A stretch of 64,000 bases of DNA from Eubacterium sp. (GTDB taxonomy: Bacteria; Bacillota; Clostridia; Peptostreptococcales; Anaerovoracaceae): NCBI GenBank assembly GCA_021769965.1, contig JAETRU010000001.1, positions 124,001-188,000 of the forward strand. The letters run 5' to 3'. A program made the translations under genes and the position numbers. Positions 28,452-37,794 of the stretch are shown here, piece after piece. The notes beneath the pieces are model-generated. The model saw only the letters and a list, made by a program, of their open reading frames with translations, made no database searches and was not told the origin of the DNA. Within the stretch, counting starts at the first letter, position 1; every line of letters begins with the position of its first letter.

Positions 28452-29288
28452 TTACCTCCCCAAAAATCCGTAGGCGATGGTGAAAATTCCAAGCGCCCAG
28501 ACATAATAGGAAAAATAGCTCAGCTTTTTCTTTGATACGATCCGGATCATAGTCTTGATAGCAATGAAACCGGATACAGCCGCTACTGCCATGCCTGCCA
28601 GGATCGGTCCGAAAACCTGCGGATCAACGCCCTCTTTGACAGCGTCCGGCAGTTCCAGCACCACAGATCCTAAAATGGACGGGATCGAAATGAGAAACGC
28701 GAACTTGACCGCAAAAGGACGCTGCAGGCCGGTGGTAAGGCCACCCACCAGAGTGGATCCCGAACGGGAAATACCCGGATAGATGGCAATCCCCTGCAGG
28801 ACACCGATGAACACGGCATTCCGGAAATTCATCTTTTCTATGTTCTTATGCGCTGACCCCATTCTTTCAGCCAGAAACATGAGAACACCGGTGATCAGAA
28901 AACCTATGCCGATCGCTGTCAGAGACAGATACATGCCTTCAAAAATATCGTTGAACAGCAGACCGATCAAAGCTGTAGGTATAGTGGCCACGATGATCAT
29001 GACCCCAAGCTTTCGTACCGGACGTTCCGCCAGGCGAAGGCCTTTCCCCGTGCACAGGTCTTTAATGGTCAGCGCCAGTTCCACTAGCAGCTCACAGATG
29101 TCCCGCCAGTAGATGATGAACACGGATACCAGTGTACCCACATGGAGCAGCACTGTGAACAACAGCACCTTATCCCCCCTGATTTCAAAAATATTCTGCA
29201 GCAGCGCCAGGTGGCCTGAGCTGCTGATAGGCAGGAACTCTGCCAGTCCCTGCACCAGGCCTAAAATAACCGCTTCAAGATAACCCAA
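28452..29288 (-). CDS. uppP: Undecaprenyl-diphosphatase UppP (BacA)
   Basis: A multi-TM enzyme that recycles the lipid carrier of peptidoglycan synthesis. The family motifs are visible: LVQGLAEFLPISSSGHLAL near the N terminus and GVLQGIAIYPGISRSGSTLV (about residue 158). The length of 278 is normal. It is eight bases upstream of ftsK and 12 bases downstream of asd. Confidence 0.97.
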   Translation of the reverse strand: MGYLEAVILGLVQGLAEFLPISSSGHLALLQNIFEIRGDKVLLFTVLLHVGTLVSVFIIYWRDICELLVELALTIKDLCTGKGLRLAERPVRKLGVMIIVATIPTALIGLLFNDIFEGMYLSLTAIGIGFLITGVLMFLAERMGSAHKNIEKMNFRNAVFIGVLQGIAIYPGISRSGSTLVGGLTTGLQRPFAVKFAFLISIPSILGSVVLELPDAVKEGVDPQVFGPILAGMAVAAVSGFIAIKTMIRIVSKKKLSYFSYYVWALGIFTIAYGFLGR

Positions 29289-29300
29289 TTGTCTTTCCCC

Positions 29301-30401
29301 CTATTTGCTCTCGATAAAGCCTTTTTCTACCAGAGATTCCGCGCAGAGCACAGCACCGCCTGCAGCGCCCCTTACAGTATTATGCGCAAGTCCGATGAAT
29401 TTAAAATCATAGACTGTATCTTCTCTCAGACGACCGATGGAAACGCCGAAACCGTTTTCACAGTTCACATCCAGTTTGACCTGAGGTCTGTCATCCTCTT
29501 CCATGTAATGAATGAACTGCTTCGGCGCGTTAGGAAGCTCTGCCTCCTGCGGAAATCCCTTGAAGTTCTTCAGCTTTTCGATCAGCTGCTCCTTCGTCGG
29601 TTTTTTTCTGAATTTGATGAATACCGCAGCCGTATGTCCGTCCAGAACCGGAACTCTAACGCACTGACATGTGATCACAGGTTCCTGCGCCTTAACGATA
29701 ACGCCCTGCGCCTCGTCGATATGTCCCAGGATACGCAGAGGCTCCAGCTCGCTCTTTTCTTCTTCCCCGCCGATGTACGGAATGATATTCTCTACCATTT
29801 CCGGCCAGTCAGCAAAGGTCTTGCCGGCTCCGGAGATGGCCTGATAAGTAGTTACCACCAGCTCATATGGTTCGTATTCCGCCCATGCGGCCAGCGCCGG
29901 AACATAGCCCTGAATGGAGCAGTTCGGCTTAACAGCGATAAAGCCCCGCTTCGTTCCCAGTCTCTTCTTCTGATACTGGATCACGTCAAAGTGGCCGATG
30001 TTGATCTCAGGAACCACCATCGGTACATCCGGCGTCCATCTGTGCGCGCTGTTATTGGAAACGACCGGAGTCTCCGTCTTTGCGTAAGCTTCTTCAATGG
30101 CCTTGATCTCATCCTTTGACATATCCACTGCGCTGAACACGAAATCTACAGTAGATGCCACGTTTTCCACATCGCTGACGTCCATAACTTTAATATTCTT
30201 AACCTTTTCCGGCATCGGCGCAGTCATCTTCCATCTGCCGCCTACGGCTTCTTCATAGGTTTTGCCGGCACTTCTGGCGCTTGCCGCGATGGTAGTGACC
30301 TCAAACCACGGGTGATCTTCAAGCAGAGAAATGAATCTCTGTCCAACCATACCCGTACCTCCTAAGATGCCGACTTTTAACTTCTTTTCCAACTGTTTCA
30401 T
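29301..30401 (-). CDS. asd: Aspartate-semialdehyde dehydrogenase (archaeal/fungal-type)
   Basis: NADPH-binding GILGGTGMVGQRF opens the protein; the catalytic Cys is in VKPNCSIQGYVPALAAW, and the substrate Arg/His region is in CQCVRVPVLDGHTAAV. The 366-residue length and motif spellings match the TIGR00978 type found in archaea, fungi and some Clostridia, and not the commoner bacterial type. It makes aspartate semialdehyde for lysine/diaminopimelate, threonine and methionine; dapA, the next lysine-pathway enzyme, lies 1.7 kb away on the opposite strand. Confidence 0.95.
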   Translation of the reverse strand: MKQLEKKLKVGILGGTGMVGQRFISLLEDHPWFEVTTIAASARSAGKTYEEAVGGRWKMTAPMPEKVKNIKVMDVSDVENVASTVDFVFSAVDMSKDEIKAIEEAYAKTETPVVSNNSAHRWTPDVPMVVPEINIGHFDVIQYQKKRLGTKRGFIAVKPNCSIQGYVPALAAWAEYEPYELVVTTYQAISGAGKTFADWPEMVENIIPYIGGEEEKSELEPLRILGHIDEAQGVIVKAQEPVITCQCVRVPVLDGHTAAVFIKFRKKPTKEQLIEKLKNFKGFPQEAELPNAPKQFIHYMEEDDRPQVKLDVNCENGFGVSIGRLREDTVYDFKFIGLAHNTVRGAAGGAVLCAESLVEKGFIESK

Positions 30402-30519
30402 GGATCTATCTCCTTTACATTATTTTACTGTATTCAGGCAAGCCCGCCCTTCTGAGGCAAAGGCATGCCATATCATTTTATTTTACCATCTTCTGATTGA
30501 CAATTCAACAAAAATAGGA

Positions 30520-30552
30520 AGAATGGAACAGGTAAATTTCCCGCTCCATTCT
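30520..30552 (-). terminator. Terminator after the ATP-grasp/LRR gene
   Basis: An eight-base perfect stem (AGAATGGA / TCCATTCT) with a loop of 17 bases lies nine bases after the stop codon; T-rich sequence follows on the minus strand. Confidence 0.6.
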
Positions 30553-30560
30553 CGTTTTTT

Positions 30561-31997
30561 CTATTCTTTTTCACTGAGTTTGTCCTTAAAAGCCTTATCC
30601 AGCTTGTAGCACCTGTTGACCGCGGATTTTTCCACTTTCTTCAGAGTTTTCATATTTACCTTCAGGGTGTGCATCGTCACGCAGCCAAAAAACGCATGCT
30701 CGCCGATTCGTACAATGGAATCCGGCAGTTCCACTTCCTTCAGTTCCTTGTGATAAGCAAACGCATAAGGTCCTACCTCCGTTACAGGCTTGCCCTGGAT
30801 CTGCGCGGGTACGCAGATCTTCGACTTCTCTGTTCCCATTTTCGTAATGACGATATGGTCATGGTACTCATCATAGTCAAATTCCCGCGTGATCCTTTTG
30901 CGCTTGAATTTCCGAAGAACATAATAGTCCAGGATCTTTTCCGTCATGTCTCCGAATACCGGTCCTGTCAAAACCTGATGCATGCGCAGGTCTCCGCCGA
31001 AATTAGCTTCTATGATCTCCGCTTCATTCTCATCATCTATGGCGATGTCCCAGGAGATCAGCTTGATCTTAGGAATATCATAGTGAGCGCGTTCTGCCGC
31101 CGCAAGCACATTATCAAAGCACGGTACGCTGTCAAAGCCTCCTTCTCCCAGCTTTATACCGGATGGGAGTTCTGAAATACGCTGTCTGTCGATATTCAGA
31201 GCCCACGGAAGAACGCTCCCGTCAAGATTGACGCCGATCAGACAGCCGCCATGTTTATAGTTGTCTACTCTTACACTGGGAGCTCCTACTTTGATCAGCG
31301 CTGCCAGCGGAATAAACTTTCCTTTGTACATAAATGTGGTCAGTCTTACCGTGTTTACAGTGCTCTGGTTAAGCTTTGCCATTTCAGGATGCTGGTGGAT
31401 CGCCTTCTGAACAACGAAAAGCTGCCCTTTCTTTCGGAATACTTTCTTCAGTTCTTCTGGTGTGGACGATGAAAAAAATTCAACTCCTTTGCCCCCGGCC
31501 ATGCCGCTCGGCTTAACTACGATCTCTCTGCCGCCGTCAAGTACACTCATGCAGAGCGCGATAGCTTCCCGCTCTTCGATCCTTCGAAAATCACCATTAT
31601 AATAAATTCCTTCTACCCTTCTCACAATTGTCTCGGGCTGCTTTGCGCCTGTGATCAGTTTAGGCAGGTAGGCCTTATTCTGAAAAGCCGTGCAATACTT
31701 TTCCGGGGCTGTAAACGGTCTGATAAAGAATTTAGTAAAATAATGAGGTACATACCGCGGATCAAAAATGCCCGATCTGTTATAAAATGTCTGGAAAGCA
31801 GTGTAATCGATTTTTCCCATGAATTCGTATTTCTTCCAAAACGCGTCGATCTGCTGTTTCTGCTCTTCACTCAGGGCCTGATCATCTGACAGCGCATAAA
31901 ACTTTTCTTCTTTCTTTGCGATATTCAGTACTGCGTCCCATTCTTTCTGTTCAATTTCCAAGTTTCTTTTTCTTATTTTATAATCCAGTATGTCCAT
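30561..31997 (-). CDS. Sugar-transfer-associated ATP-grasp protein with C-terminal leucine-rich repeats (478 aa)
   Basis: Residues about 90-375 fit the sugar-transfer-associated ATP-grasp family: EIVVKPSGMAGGKGVEFF is the nucleotide loop, WDIAIDDENEAEIIEANFGG holds the metal-binding acidic residues. Residues about 385-465 contain LRR_5-type repeats (VPAQIQGKPVTEVGPYAFAY, VELPDSIVRIGEHAFFGC). Members of the ATP-grasp family occur in polysaccharide clusters, but no such cluster is near. The repeat tail is unusual and suggests a protein-binding or surface-related role. It is divergent from dapA with 130 bases between. Confidence 0.8.
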   Translation of the reverse strand: MDILDYKIRKRNLEIEQKEWDAVLNIAKKEEKFYALSDDQALSEEQKQQIDAFWKKYEFMGKIDYTAFQTFYNRSGIFDPRYVPHYFTKFFIRPFTAPEKYCTAFQNKAYLPKLITGAKQPETIVRRVEGIYYNGDFRRIEEREAIALCMSVLDGGREIVVKPSGMAGGKGVEFFSSSTPEELKKVFRKKGQLFVVQKAIHQHPEMAKLNQSTVNTVRLTTFMYKGKFIPLAALIKVGAPSVRVDNYKHGGCLIGVNLDGSVLPWALNIDRQRISELPSGIKLGEGGFDSVPCFDNVLAAAERAHYDIPKIKLISWDIAIDDENEAEIIEANFGGDLRMHQVLTGPVFGDMTEKILDYYVLRKFKRKRITREFDYDEYHDHIVITKMGTEKSKICVPAQIQGKPVTEVGPYAFAYHKELKEVELPDSIVRIGEHAFFGCVTMHTLKVNMKTLKKVEKSAVNRCYKLDKAFKDKLSEKE

Positions 31998-32127
31998 CTT
32001 AATTCCTTTCTTTAACTATATTTTAAATTATTGTAATACGCATACGGAAATTTGGCAACATCCATTCTCAAAAATTAACAAAAAAACTTTTTCTGAATAC
32101 TATAAGTAAAAAAGAAAGGAGCTCTTT

Positions 32128-33015
32128 ATGTCAATATTCAAAGGTTCCGGTGTAGCTCTGGTTACACCCTTCAAGGAAGGCCGCATAGATTATGATGCCC
32201 TGGAACGGCTTATCGAGTGGCATATCCAGTCAGGTACCGATGCCATCATTTCCTGCGGCACTACCGGCGAAGCATCCACGCTAAGTTCTGTAGAAAAGCT
32301 GTCCCTTGTGGAATTTACCGTGGCAAAAGCAGCCGGCCGGATACCGGTCATTGCCGGCGCGGGCAGTAATGATACGGCGCAGTCCATGTATCTGGCAAAG
32401 GAATTCCAGTACGCCGGCGCAGACGGACTACTGGTAGTGACGCCGTATTACAACAAAGCCACGCAGAAAGGGCTGATCCGCCATTACAATATGATCGCAG
32501 ATTATACTGATCTGCCGATGATACTTTATTCTGTTAAAAGCCGTACCGGCGTCAACATTCTGCCGGAGACAGTGAAGGAACTGTCAAAACACCCCAACAT
32601 CTGCGCCATCAAAGAAGCCAGCGGCGATATCGCCCAGATCTGCGAGATCGCCTCTCTGACTGCGGGCAGCGGCTTTGATATCTATTCCGGTAATGACGAT
32701 CAGACCATTTCTATCATGTCCATAGGCGGTATCGGCTGTATCTCTACCGCAGCCAATATCATTCCTGCCGATTATCACCAGATGACAACAGATTTTCTAA
32801 AGGGAAGACATAAGTCCGCTGTCACCCTGCAGCTGAAAATGATACCGCTGATCAGGGCTCTCTTCAGCGAAGTGAACCCTATACCTGTCAAAGCGGCGCT
32901 TAATATGATGGGCTATATCGAAAAAGAATACAGACTGCCCATGTGTGAGCCGGAAAACAGGACCCTGTATCTCCTCTGCGATACACTCACGCGCTACGGT
33001 ATCTCTGTCAAATAG
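32128..33015 (+). CDS. dapA: 4-hydroxy-tetrahydrodipicolinate synthase DapA
   Basis: Condenses pyruvate with aspartate semialdehyde, the first committed step to diaminopimelate and dipicolinate. GTTGEASTLS is the pyruvate-binding loop, the catalytic Tyr is in VTPYYNKATQKG, and the Schiff-base Lys is in CAIKEASGD. The length of 295 is normal. The start follows an AAAGGAG site. It is one of only a few plus-strand genes in the core region and has a bidirectional terminator. Confidence 0.97.
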   Translation: MSIFKGSGVALVTPFKEGRIDYDALERLIEWHIQSGTDAIISCGTTGEASTLSSVEKLSLVEFTVAKAAGRIPVIAGAGSNDTAQSMYLAKEFQYAGADGLLVVTPYYNKATQKGLIRHYNMIADYTDLPMILYSVKSRTGVNILPETVKELSKHPNICAIKEASGDIAQICEIASLTAGSGFDIYSGNDDQTISIMSIGGIGCISTAANIIPADYHQMTTDFLKGRHKSAVTLQLKMIPLIRALFSEVNPIPVKAALNMMGYIEKEYRLPMCEPENRTLYLLCDTLTRYGISVK

Positions 33016-33045
33016 CCTTATCCTTACATCCGGGCGCGCCACGAA

Positions 33046-33076
33046 AAAAGAGCAGTTCGATACAAACTGCTCTTTT
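33046..33076. terminator. Bidirectional terminator between dapA and rpmF
   Basis: A perfect 12-bp stem (AAAAGAGCAGTT / AACTGCTCTTTT) with a seven-base loop serves the convergent dapA and rpmF genes. Confidence 0.85.
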
Positions 33077-33100
33077 ACATGCTTTGAAAATTTCTTAAAG

Positions 33101-33277
33101 CTATTCAGCTACAACTTCCCTGCCGTCATAATAGTTGCAATTAGGGCATACTCTGTGCGGAAGTTTCGGCTCGTGACACTGCGGACAGATAGAAATTCCC
33201 GGTAATGATTTCTTCATGTTCGGAGATCTTCTCTTGTCTCTTCTAGCCTTAGATGTTTTCCTCTTTGGAACTGCCAT
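33101..33277 (-). CDS. rpmF: 50S ribosomal protein L32
   Basis: A 58-residue protein read directly from the minus strand: it opens [18 protein letters not shown] and has a four-cysteine zinc ribbon (C31-x2-C34 and C44-x2-C47) within [20 protein letters not shown]. This is the zinc-containing form of L32. A GAGGTG ribosome site precedes the ATG at 33277. ackA lies upstream; the DUF177 gene that often precedes rpmF is not present in the 98-base gap. Confidence 0.95.
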   Translation of the reverse strand: MAVPKRKTSKARRDKRRSPNMKKSLPGISICPQCHEPKLPHRVCPNCNYYDGREVVAE

Positions 33278-33375
33278 TGTCTACACCTCCTCTGTTCTCG
33301 ATTCGATTCTATATTAAACAAATTTAATAATCGTCAACTTCTAAAGTATATACGCAAATCCCAAGAATGTCAACA

Positions 33376-34581
33376 TTATTTTCTGATTTTCTTAACAATG
33401 TTGTAAGTATCTCTTGCGATCATCAGCTCTTCGTTGGTCGGGATCAGCAGGAGCTTAACCTTGGAATCCTCAGTGGAAACGATAGTTTCCTGACCTCTTA
33501 CTTTGTTCTTGATGATATCCAGCTTGATGCCCAGATTACCCAGATCTGTGCAGATCAGCTCTCTCATGTTCACATCGTTCTCGCCAACGCCTGCGGTAAA
33601 GATGATAGCGTCTACGCCGTTCATTTCAGCAATGTAAGCGCCGATGTAGAATCTTACCTTCTTAGCGAAGATCTTCAAAGCCAGAGCCGCTCTTTCGTTT
33701 CCTTCTGCTACAGCTTCCTCAAGGTCTCTGAAATCGCTGGATACGCCGGAAATGCCCAGAACGCCGGACTGTTTGTTTAAGATCTCGTTGGCTTTGCCCT
33801 GCGGCAGGTTTTCCTTCTCTCTGATATAAGTAACGATAGCCGGGTCAATATCTCCGCAGCGGGTACCCATAACCAGACCCTCAAGCGGTGTAAAGCCCAT
33901 GGAAGTATCGATACATCTGCCGTGTTTGATAGCGGATACAGACGCGCCGTTGCCCAGATGACAGGTGATCAGCTTCAGGTCATTGATATTGACATTGAGC
34001 ATGGAAGCTGCTCTCTGTGCCACGTATTTATGAGAAGTTCCGTGGAAGCCGTATCTTCTGATGCCGTGCTTTTCATAATATTCATAAGGAATCGCGTACA
34101 GATAGGATTCCGGCGGCATAGTCTGATGGAATGCTGTATCAAATACGCCGACCATCGGTGTGTTCGGCATCAGCTCCTGGCAGGCCGCGATACCGTATAA
34201 GTTCGGTGTATTGTGCAACGGAGCCAGCTCTACACATTCCTCCAGCGCTGCGATAACCGCATCGTTGATCAGTACGGACTCTGCGAATTTTTCGCCTGCG
34301 TGCACAACTCTGTGGCCTACTGCGCCGATCTCATCCATAGAGCTTACAACGCCGTATTCAGGATTCTGTACTGCATCCAGAACCTGTGCGATAGCGTCCT
34401 TGTGATCCTTCATAGGCACTTCCTTCTTGATCTTGTCCATGCCGATCTTCTCGTGTGTGATCACAGAACCATCCATACCGATTCTTTCAACCAGACCTTT
34501 GGCCAACAGTGTCTCTGTCTCCATATCCAGTACCTGATACTTTAATGAAGAGCTTCCGCAATTTACTACTAATACTTTCAT
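33376..34581 (-). CDS. ackA: Acetate kinase
   Basis: ASKHA-fold kinase making ATP from acetyl phosphate, the energy-yielding end of acetate fermentation. [13 protein letters not shown] at the start, [11 protein letters not shown] and [20 protein letters not shown] are all family signatures; 401 residues is full length. No pta gene is adjacent. It lies upstream of rpmF and downstream of tmcAL, a frequent order in Clostridia. Confidence 0.98.
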   Translation of the reverse strand: MKVLVVNCGSSSLKYQVLDMETETLLAKGLVERIGMDGSVITHEKIGMDKIKKEVPMKDHKDAIAQVLDAVQNPEYGVVSSMDEIGAVGHRVVHAGEKFAESVLINDAVIAALEECVELAPLHNTPNLYGIAACQELMPNTPMVGVFDTAFHQTMPPESYLYAIPYEYYEKHGIRRYGFHGTSHKYVAQRAASMLNVNINDLKLITCHLGNGASVSAIKHGRCIDTSMGFTPLEGLVMGTRCGDIDPAIVTYIREKENLPQGKANEILNKQSGVLGISGVSSDFRDLEEAVAEGNERAALALKIFAKKVRFYIGAYIAEMNGVDAIIFTAGVGENDVNMRELICTDLGNLGIKLDIIKNKVRGQETIVSTEDSKVKLLLIPTNEELMIARDTYNIVKKIRK

Positions 34582-34667
34582 TCTAATCCTCCATATTTCA
34601 TGAAATTCTATATCTGCTTTTATCTGGTATAACGCCTATAAAATTATACACCCTGAATCAGGGAAAA

Positions 34668-35789
34668 TCAAGGGATTTTTAAGGGTTTTGGCCCTTTAAC
34701 ATAATCTGAGCAGCTGTAAAGGTCTCTGCCCGTAAGCAGATTATATATGTCAGAGGCCAGAATGTCCTTTTCCAGGGTATCCCGTATCTGCGGGTACTCC
34801 CGCAGCCCCCTGTTCACGTTGGTGATCAAGGGAAGTCCGGCGCACTTCTGCTTCTTCACGTCCCGCAGAAACGCCGCGCCGGTTTCGTCAAAGGCAAGCA
34901 CTCTGATATACAGCTGCGCCTGATTCACGCTGCGCCTGTCGATACCCAGCAGAGTCTGGGCCAGCATCCTCCTTACTCTGGTATGGGTATACGCTTTGGA
35001 TTTCAGCCTTGAGAGAAGCTCATCCACAGAGGAAGCGTACCGTATCTCCTTCTTCAGCTTATCCGAAAGGCCTCCGCCTGCGGACAGGATCTCGTCCAGC
35101 GCCGGCAGATCCGTGCGCAGCACTGCCGCTGCCGCCATCTGCCAGTATCCGCGCTGCCGCGCCTGCCACTTTTCCGGATCCGCCGCCATCAAAGCGCTGC
35201 GTATCTGTGAAGCTGAGCTGTGATGACCATCTCCCTGCCGTTTCATCGTCCACGGTTTCATCCTCTTCACGTGGCGAAGATATTCCACAGCAAGAATATT
35301 GTTAGGCTCCGAAACAGCCGCCAGATCCAGACCGCCTCCAAGCTGCGCTGCCGCTGCCTGCCTTGCCCGCGGAAAGGACATGCCCTCCTTCATCAAAACA
35401 GACACCTGGCGAAGCAGCTCCTCTTCATGGCGGGAGAGAAAATCCGCCGCAGTCTGCAGCATCTCAAGATCGCCGCTTTCACTGCCAAAAACAAGCCAGT
35501 CGACGCAGCCGAAGCCTTCCAGAACACCTACGCCGCCTCTGGCAAAAAACTCGGCGCTGCTGCACGCAAAGACAGCAGGCAGCTCGACCACTAAATTGAC
35601 GCCGTTTTTTACGGCCTCCTCCGCCCGCGTCCACTTGTCGAAGGCAGCAGGCTCACCCCGCTGAACAAAACTGCCGCTCATGACAGCGATAACAGCCTCC
35701 GCTTCTAAAGCCTCTCTTGCCTCCTCTATCAAAAACTGATGTCCCTTATGAAAGGGATTAAACTCTGCAACGATTCCTATACTTTTCAT
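34668..35789 (-). CDS. tmcAL: tRNA(Met) cytidine acetate ligase TmcAL (YlbM)
   Basis: Nucleotidyltransferase-fold enzyme that forms acetylcytidine at the wobble base of elongator tRNA-Met from acetate and ATP. The opening GIVAEFNPFHKGHQFLIE with HxGH-type motif and VMSGSFVQRGEPAAFDKW are diagnostic. I chose the ATG at 35789; a TTG at 35807 in frame has no better ribosome site. It overlaps or abuts ylbJ (stop at 35797), and ackA follows, which fits an acetate-linked theme. Confidence 0.93.
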   Translation of the reverse strand: MKSIGIVAEFNPFHKGHQFLIEEAREALEAEAVIAVMSGSFVQRGEPAAFDKWTRAEEAVKNGVNLVVELPAVFACSSAEFFARGGVGVLEGFGCVDWLVFGSESGDLEMLQTAADFLSRHEEELLRQVSVLMKEGMSFPRARQAAAAQLGGGLDLAAVSEPNNILAVEYLRHVKRMKPWTMKRQGDGHHSSASQIRSALMAADPEKWQARQRGYWQMAAAAVLRTDLPALDEILSAGGGLSDKLKKEIRYASSVDELLSRLKSKAYTHTRVRRMLAQTLLGIDRRSVNQAQLYIRVLAFDETGAAFLRDVKKQKCAGLPLITNVNRGLREYPQIRDTLEKDILASDIYNLLTGRDLYSCSDYVKGPKPLKIP

Positions 35790-35796
35790 ATCTCTA

Positions 35797-36705
35797 TCAT
35801 AACACAAAAGCCGCCAGAGTAAAAGTGATGATTCCGCTGAGAACGCCGTGACACAGCTTCATGAAAAAAATTCTGCCGAAAGGAATATCGCAGCCGCCCA
35901 GCATGCTCATAGACTGGCCCAGCACCGACAGTCCCCCAAAACTGAGAATAAAGGAGATCAGCGTCGCCTTCTCTGCCAGGCTGCACTGGCACATCGCCAG
36001 GCTTCCCGCTCCTACCGTCATCTCCAGAAAGCCCTTGATCACAGCCGCCGTCTCCGGCGCGGGCAGCAGAGAAAGCAGCCCGGAAAACTGCAGCAGGTCT
36101 CCCGCGATCATGAAGATCATAATATAAGCCAGGATCAGCCCAATGGAACGGAAACTGTCCAGGATCGCGTCAGTGAGAATATCGTAATACCGGTCAGTCC
36201 GGCATGTCTGTATCCCCCGGCTGACACCCTTTGATCCTCCGCCATGACAGAGCAGACTGTTTAAAAATGCCGCGGCATAGTGGCTTACGGCCAGTATGAC
36301 TCCAGCCTTATGAGAGCCGAGAAAGCCCACGCCCACAGACCCGATGATGAAGGCCGGCCCGGTGACCATACTGTAACTGAGGACTTTTTCCAGCTGCGCT
36401 TTATCCAGCCGTCCCTCTCTGTAAGCATCCCCGGAGATGCGCGCGCCCATAGGATAACCGGACAGCACGGCCATGGCGAGAGGATAGATACGGGGAGGCA
36501 GCTTTGCCGCGATACCGCTTTGCCGCAGAAATCCTGACGCTACAAAAAAAGGCAGCAGGCACGGCACCACGGCGTTGAGCCACAGGCTGATCGCTTCCTT
36601 AGACGCCCGCTCGGTCAGCTCCGGGAAAGCGACCATCAGCAGGCAGCAGCCTACGGCCCCTGCGGTCACCAGTTTATTTTTTTGTAAGTGAAATTTAAAA
36701 CCCAT
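35797..36705 (-). CDS. ylbJ: Sporulation integral membrane protein YlbJ
   Basis: A multi-helix membrane protein with gate-like halves: the stretch LWLNAVVPCLLPFFVASGFL and the later VLSGYPMGARISGDAY match the YlbJ/SpoIIM-type nucleoside-gate family. YlbJ is expressed in the mother cell and needed for heat-resistant spores. The start ATG at 36705 lies inside the arm of an 11-bp stem-loop, with the AGGAG site in the loop. The neighbours are coaD and tmcAL, a standard order in this class. Confidence 0.9.
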   Translation of the reverse strand: MGFKFHLQKNKLVTAGAVGCCLLMVAFPELTERASKEAISLWLNAVVPCLLPFFVASGFLRQSGIAAKLPPRIYPLAMAVLSGYPMGARISGDAYREGRLDKAQLEKVLSYSMVTGPAFIIGSVGVGFLGSHKAGVILAVSHYAAAFLNSLLCHGGGSKGVSRGIQTCRTDRYYDILTDAILDSFRSIGLILAYIMIFMIAGDLLQFSGLLSLLPAPETAAVIKGFLEMTVGAGSLAMCQCSLAEKATLISFILSFGGLSVLGQSMSMLGGCDIPFGRIFFMKLCHGVLSGIITFTLAAFVL

Positions 36706-36735
36706 AGTAGAAAGTATTCTCCTGCTATGGGTTTT
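36697..36735 (-). promoter_or_regulatory. Stem-loop covering the ylbJ start codon / terminator of the upstream gene
   Basis: A perfect 11-bp stem (AAAACCCATAG / CTATGGGTTTT) with a 17-base loop begins ten bases past the stop at 36745. On the minus strand the right arm contains the ATG of ylbJ and ends in TTTT, so it could act as a terminator or hide the start codon. The ribosome site CTCCT (plus-strand reading, 36719-36723) is in the loop. Confidence 0.6.
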
Positions 36736-36744
36736 ATGTTATAT

Positions 36745-37299
36745 TTATTCCTCTTCTTTTCTCACTGCGATCTCATCCTGGCCGTTCTGGGTCCGGTAAG
36801 CCATTTCTTTGATCTCGTCCCGGTTGCTTTGAAGAACGCCGCCGATCTCTTCAAATGACTTTTCCAGATTGCTGTACATTTCGCCGAAATACTTCATATT
36901 CAGCTCGTCCATTCTGGCCTGCATATCGTAGAGCATCTTATCCACATAATCATATGTACGCATCTTCAGGACTTTTGCGTAATCTTCAGCGTCCTGACGG
37001 ATTCCCTCAGCCATCTTCTGTGCCCGCAGGGTAATATCATCAGTTTCCACCAGGTAATCCGCCTGTTTCTTGGCTTCGACGATGATCTTCTCATACTCGC
37101 CTTTGGCTTCGCCCAGAATACGTTCTTTTTCATCCTTGACCCATTTGGCCTGCTGCACGTCATCAGGAAGGCTCAGCCTGATTGCCCTGACGATCTCCAG
37201 CAGTTCACCCGCGTCTACCATGATCTTGCCGGTCAGCGGCAAACCAGGGGCAGTATCAACGATATCTTCAATCTCTTCCAATAATTCTAATACTGTCAT
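36745..37299 (-). CDS. Coiled-coil protein of the coaD-ylbJ cluster (184 aa)
   Basis: An all-helical, highly charged protein with a long coiled coil (about residues 55-170), e.g. KDEKERILGEAKGEYEKIIV. No catalytic motif is visible. Similar short proteins next to coaD in Clostridia are often annotated as ATPases, but I see no Walker motif, so a structural role (DivIVA-like or F-type b-subunit-like helix) is as likely. It lies nine bases from coaD. Confidence 0.75.
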   Translation of the reverse strand: MTVLELLEEIEDIVDTAPGLPLTGKIMVDAGELLEIVRAIRLSLPDDVQQAKWVKDEKERILGEAKGEYEKIIVEAKKQADYLVETDDITLRAQKMAEGIRQDAEDYAKVLKMRTYDYVDKMLYDMQARMDELNMKYFGEMYSNLEKSFEEIGGVLQSNRDEIKEMAYRTQNGQDEIAVRKEEE

Positions 37300-37308
37300 T
37301 TGATCCTC

Positions 37309-37794
37309 CTATTTCTTGCTGTACTTGTCTTTAATTTTCTCTAATATGATCTCCGGTACCAGGCCGTCCACGCGGCCGTCCAGAGAAACCACTTCTTTGA
37401 TCATGCTTGAGCTGATAAAGGAATATCTGGGGCTGGTCATGAGAAAGACGGATTCAATGCCTTTATCAAAGAGACACGCGTTCATCTGAGCCATCTGTAT
37501 TTCATATTCGAAATCAGATGTGGCTCTCAGCCCCCGCACTACGGCATTAAACTGGTTCCGGTTGACGTAATCAGCCAGAAGGCCTTCAAAGGAATCCACC
37601 TTTACATTTGGCAGATCCTCTGTCACTTCCTCTATCATGGCGACCCGCTCGTTTCTGGTAAACAAAGGATTTTTGTTGGGATTCACGATAACGCCTACGA
37701 CAAGTTCGTCAAACATCTTGGATGCTCTGGTAATGATATCAAGATGACCGTTTGTCATAGGATCAAAGGATCCTGTATATAATGCGCGTTTCAT
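37309..37794 (-). CDS. coaD: Phosphopantetheine adenylyltransferase CoaD
   Basis: Penultimate step of coenzyme A synthesis. The nucleotidyltransferase motif GSFDPMTNGHLDII and the C-terminal ISSSMIKEVVSL are both present in a normal 161-residue protein. Its start overlaps the rsmD stop by four bases, the usual rsmD-coaD pair. Confidence 0.98.
   Translation of the reverse strand: MKRALYTGSFDPMTNGHLDIITRASKMFDELVVGVIVNPNKNPLFTRNERVAMIEEVTEDLPNVKVDSFEGLLADYVNRNQFNAVVRGLRATSDFEYEIQMAQMNACLFDKGIESVFLMTSPRYSFISSSMIKEVVSLDGRVDGLVPEIILEKIKDKYSKK

Noticed and set aside
31998..32127. Lysine riboswitch upstream of dapA
   Set aside because: The 130-base divergent region is too short and AT-rich, and no lysine-riboswitch core pattern is seen; the same holds upstream of asd.
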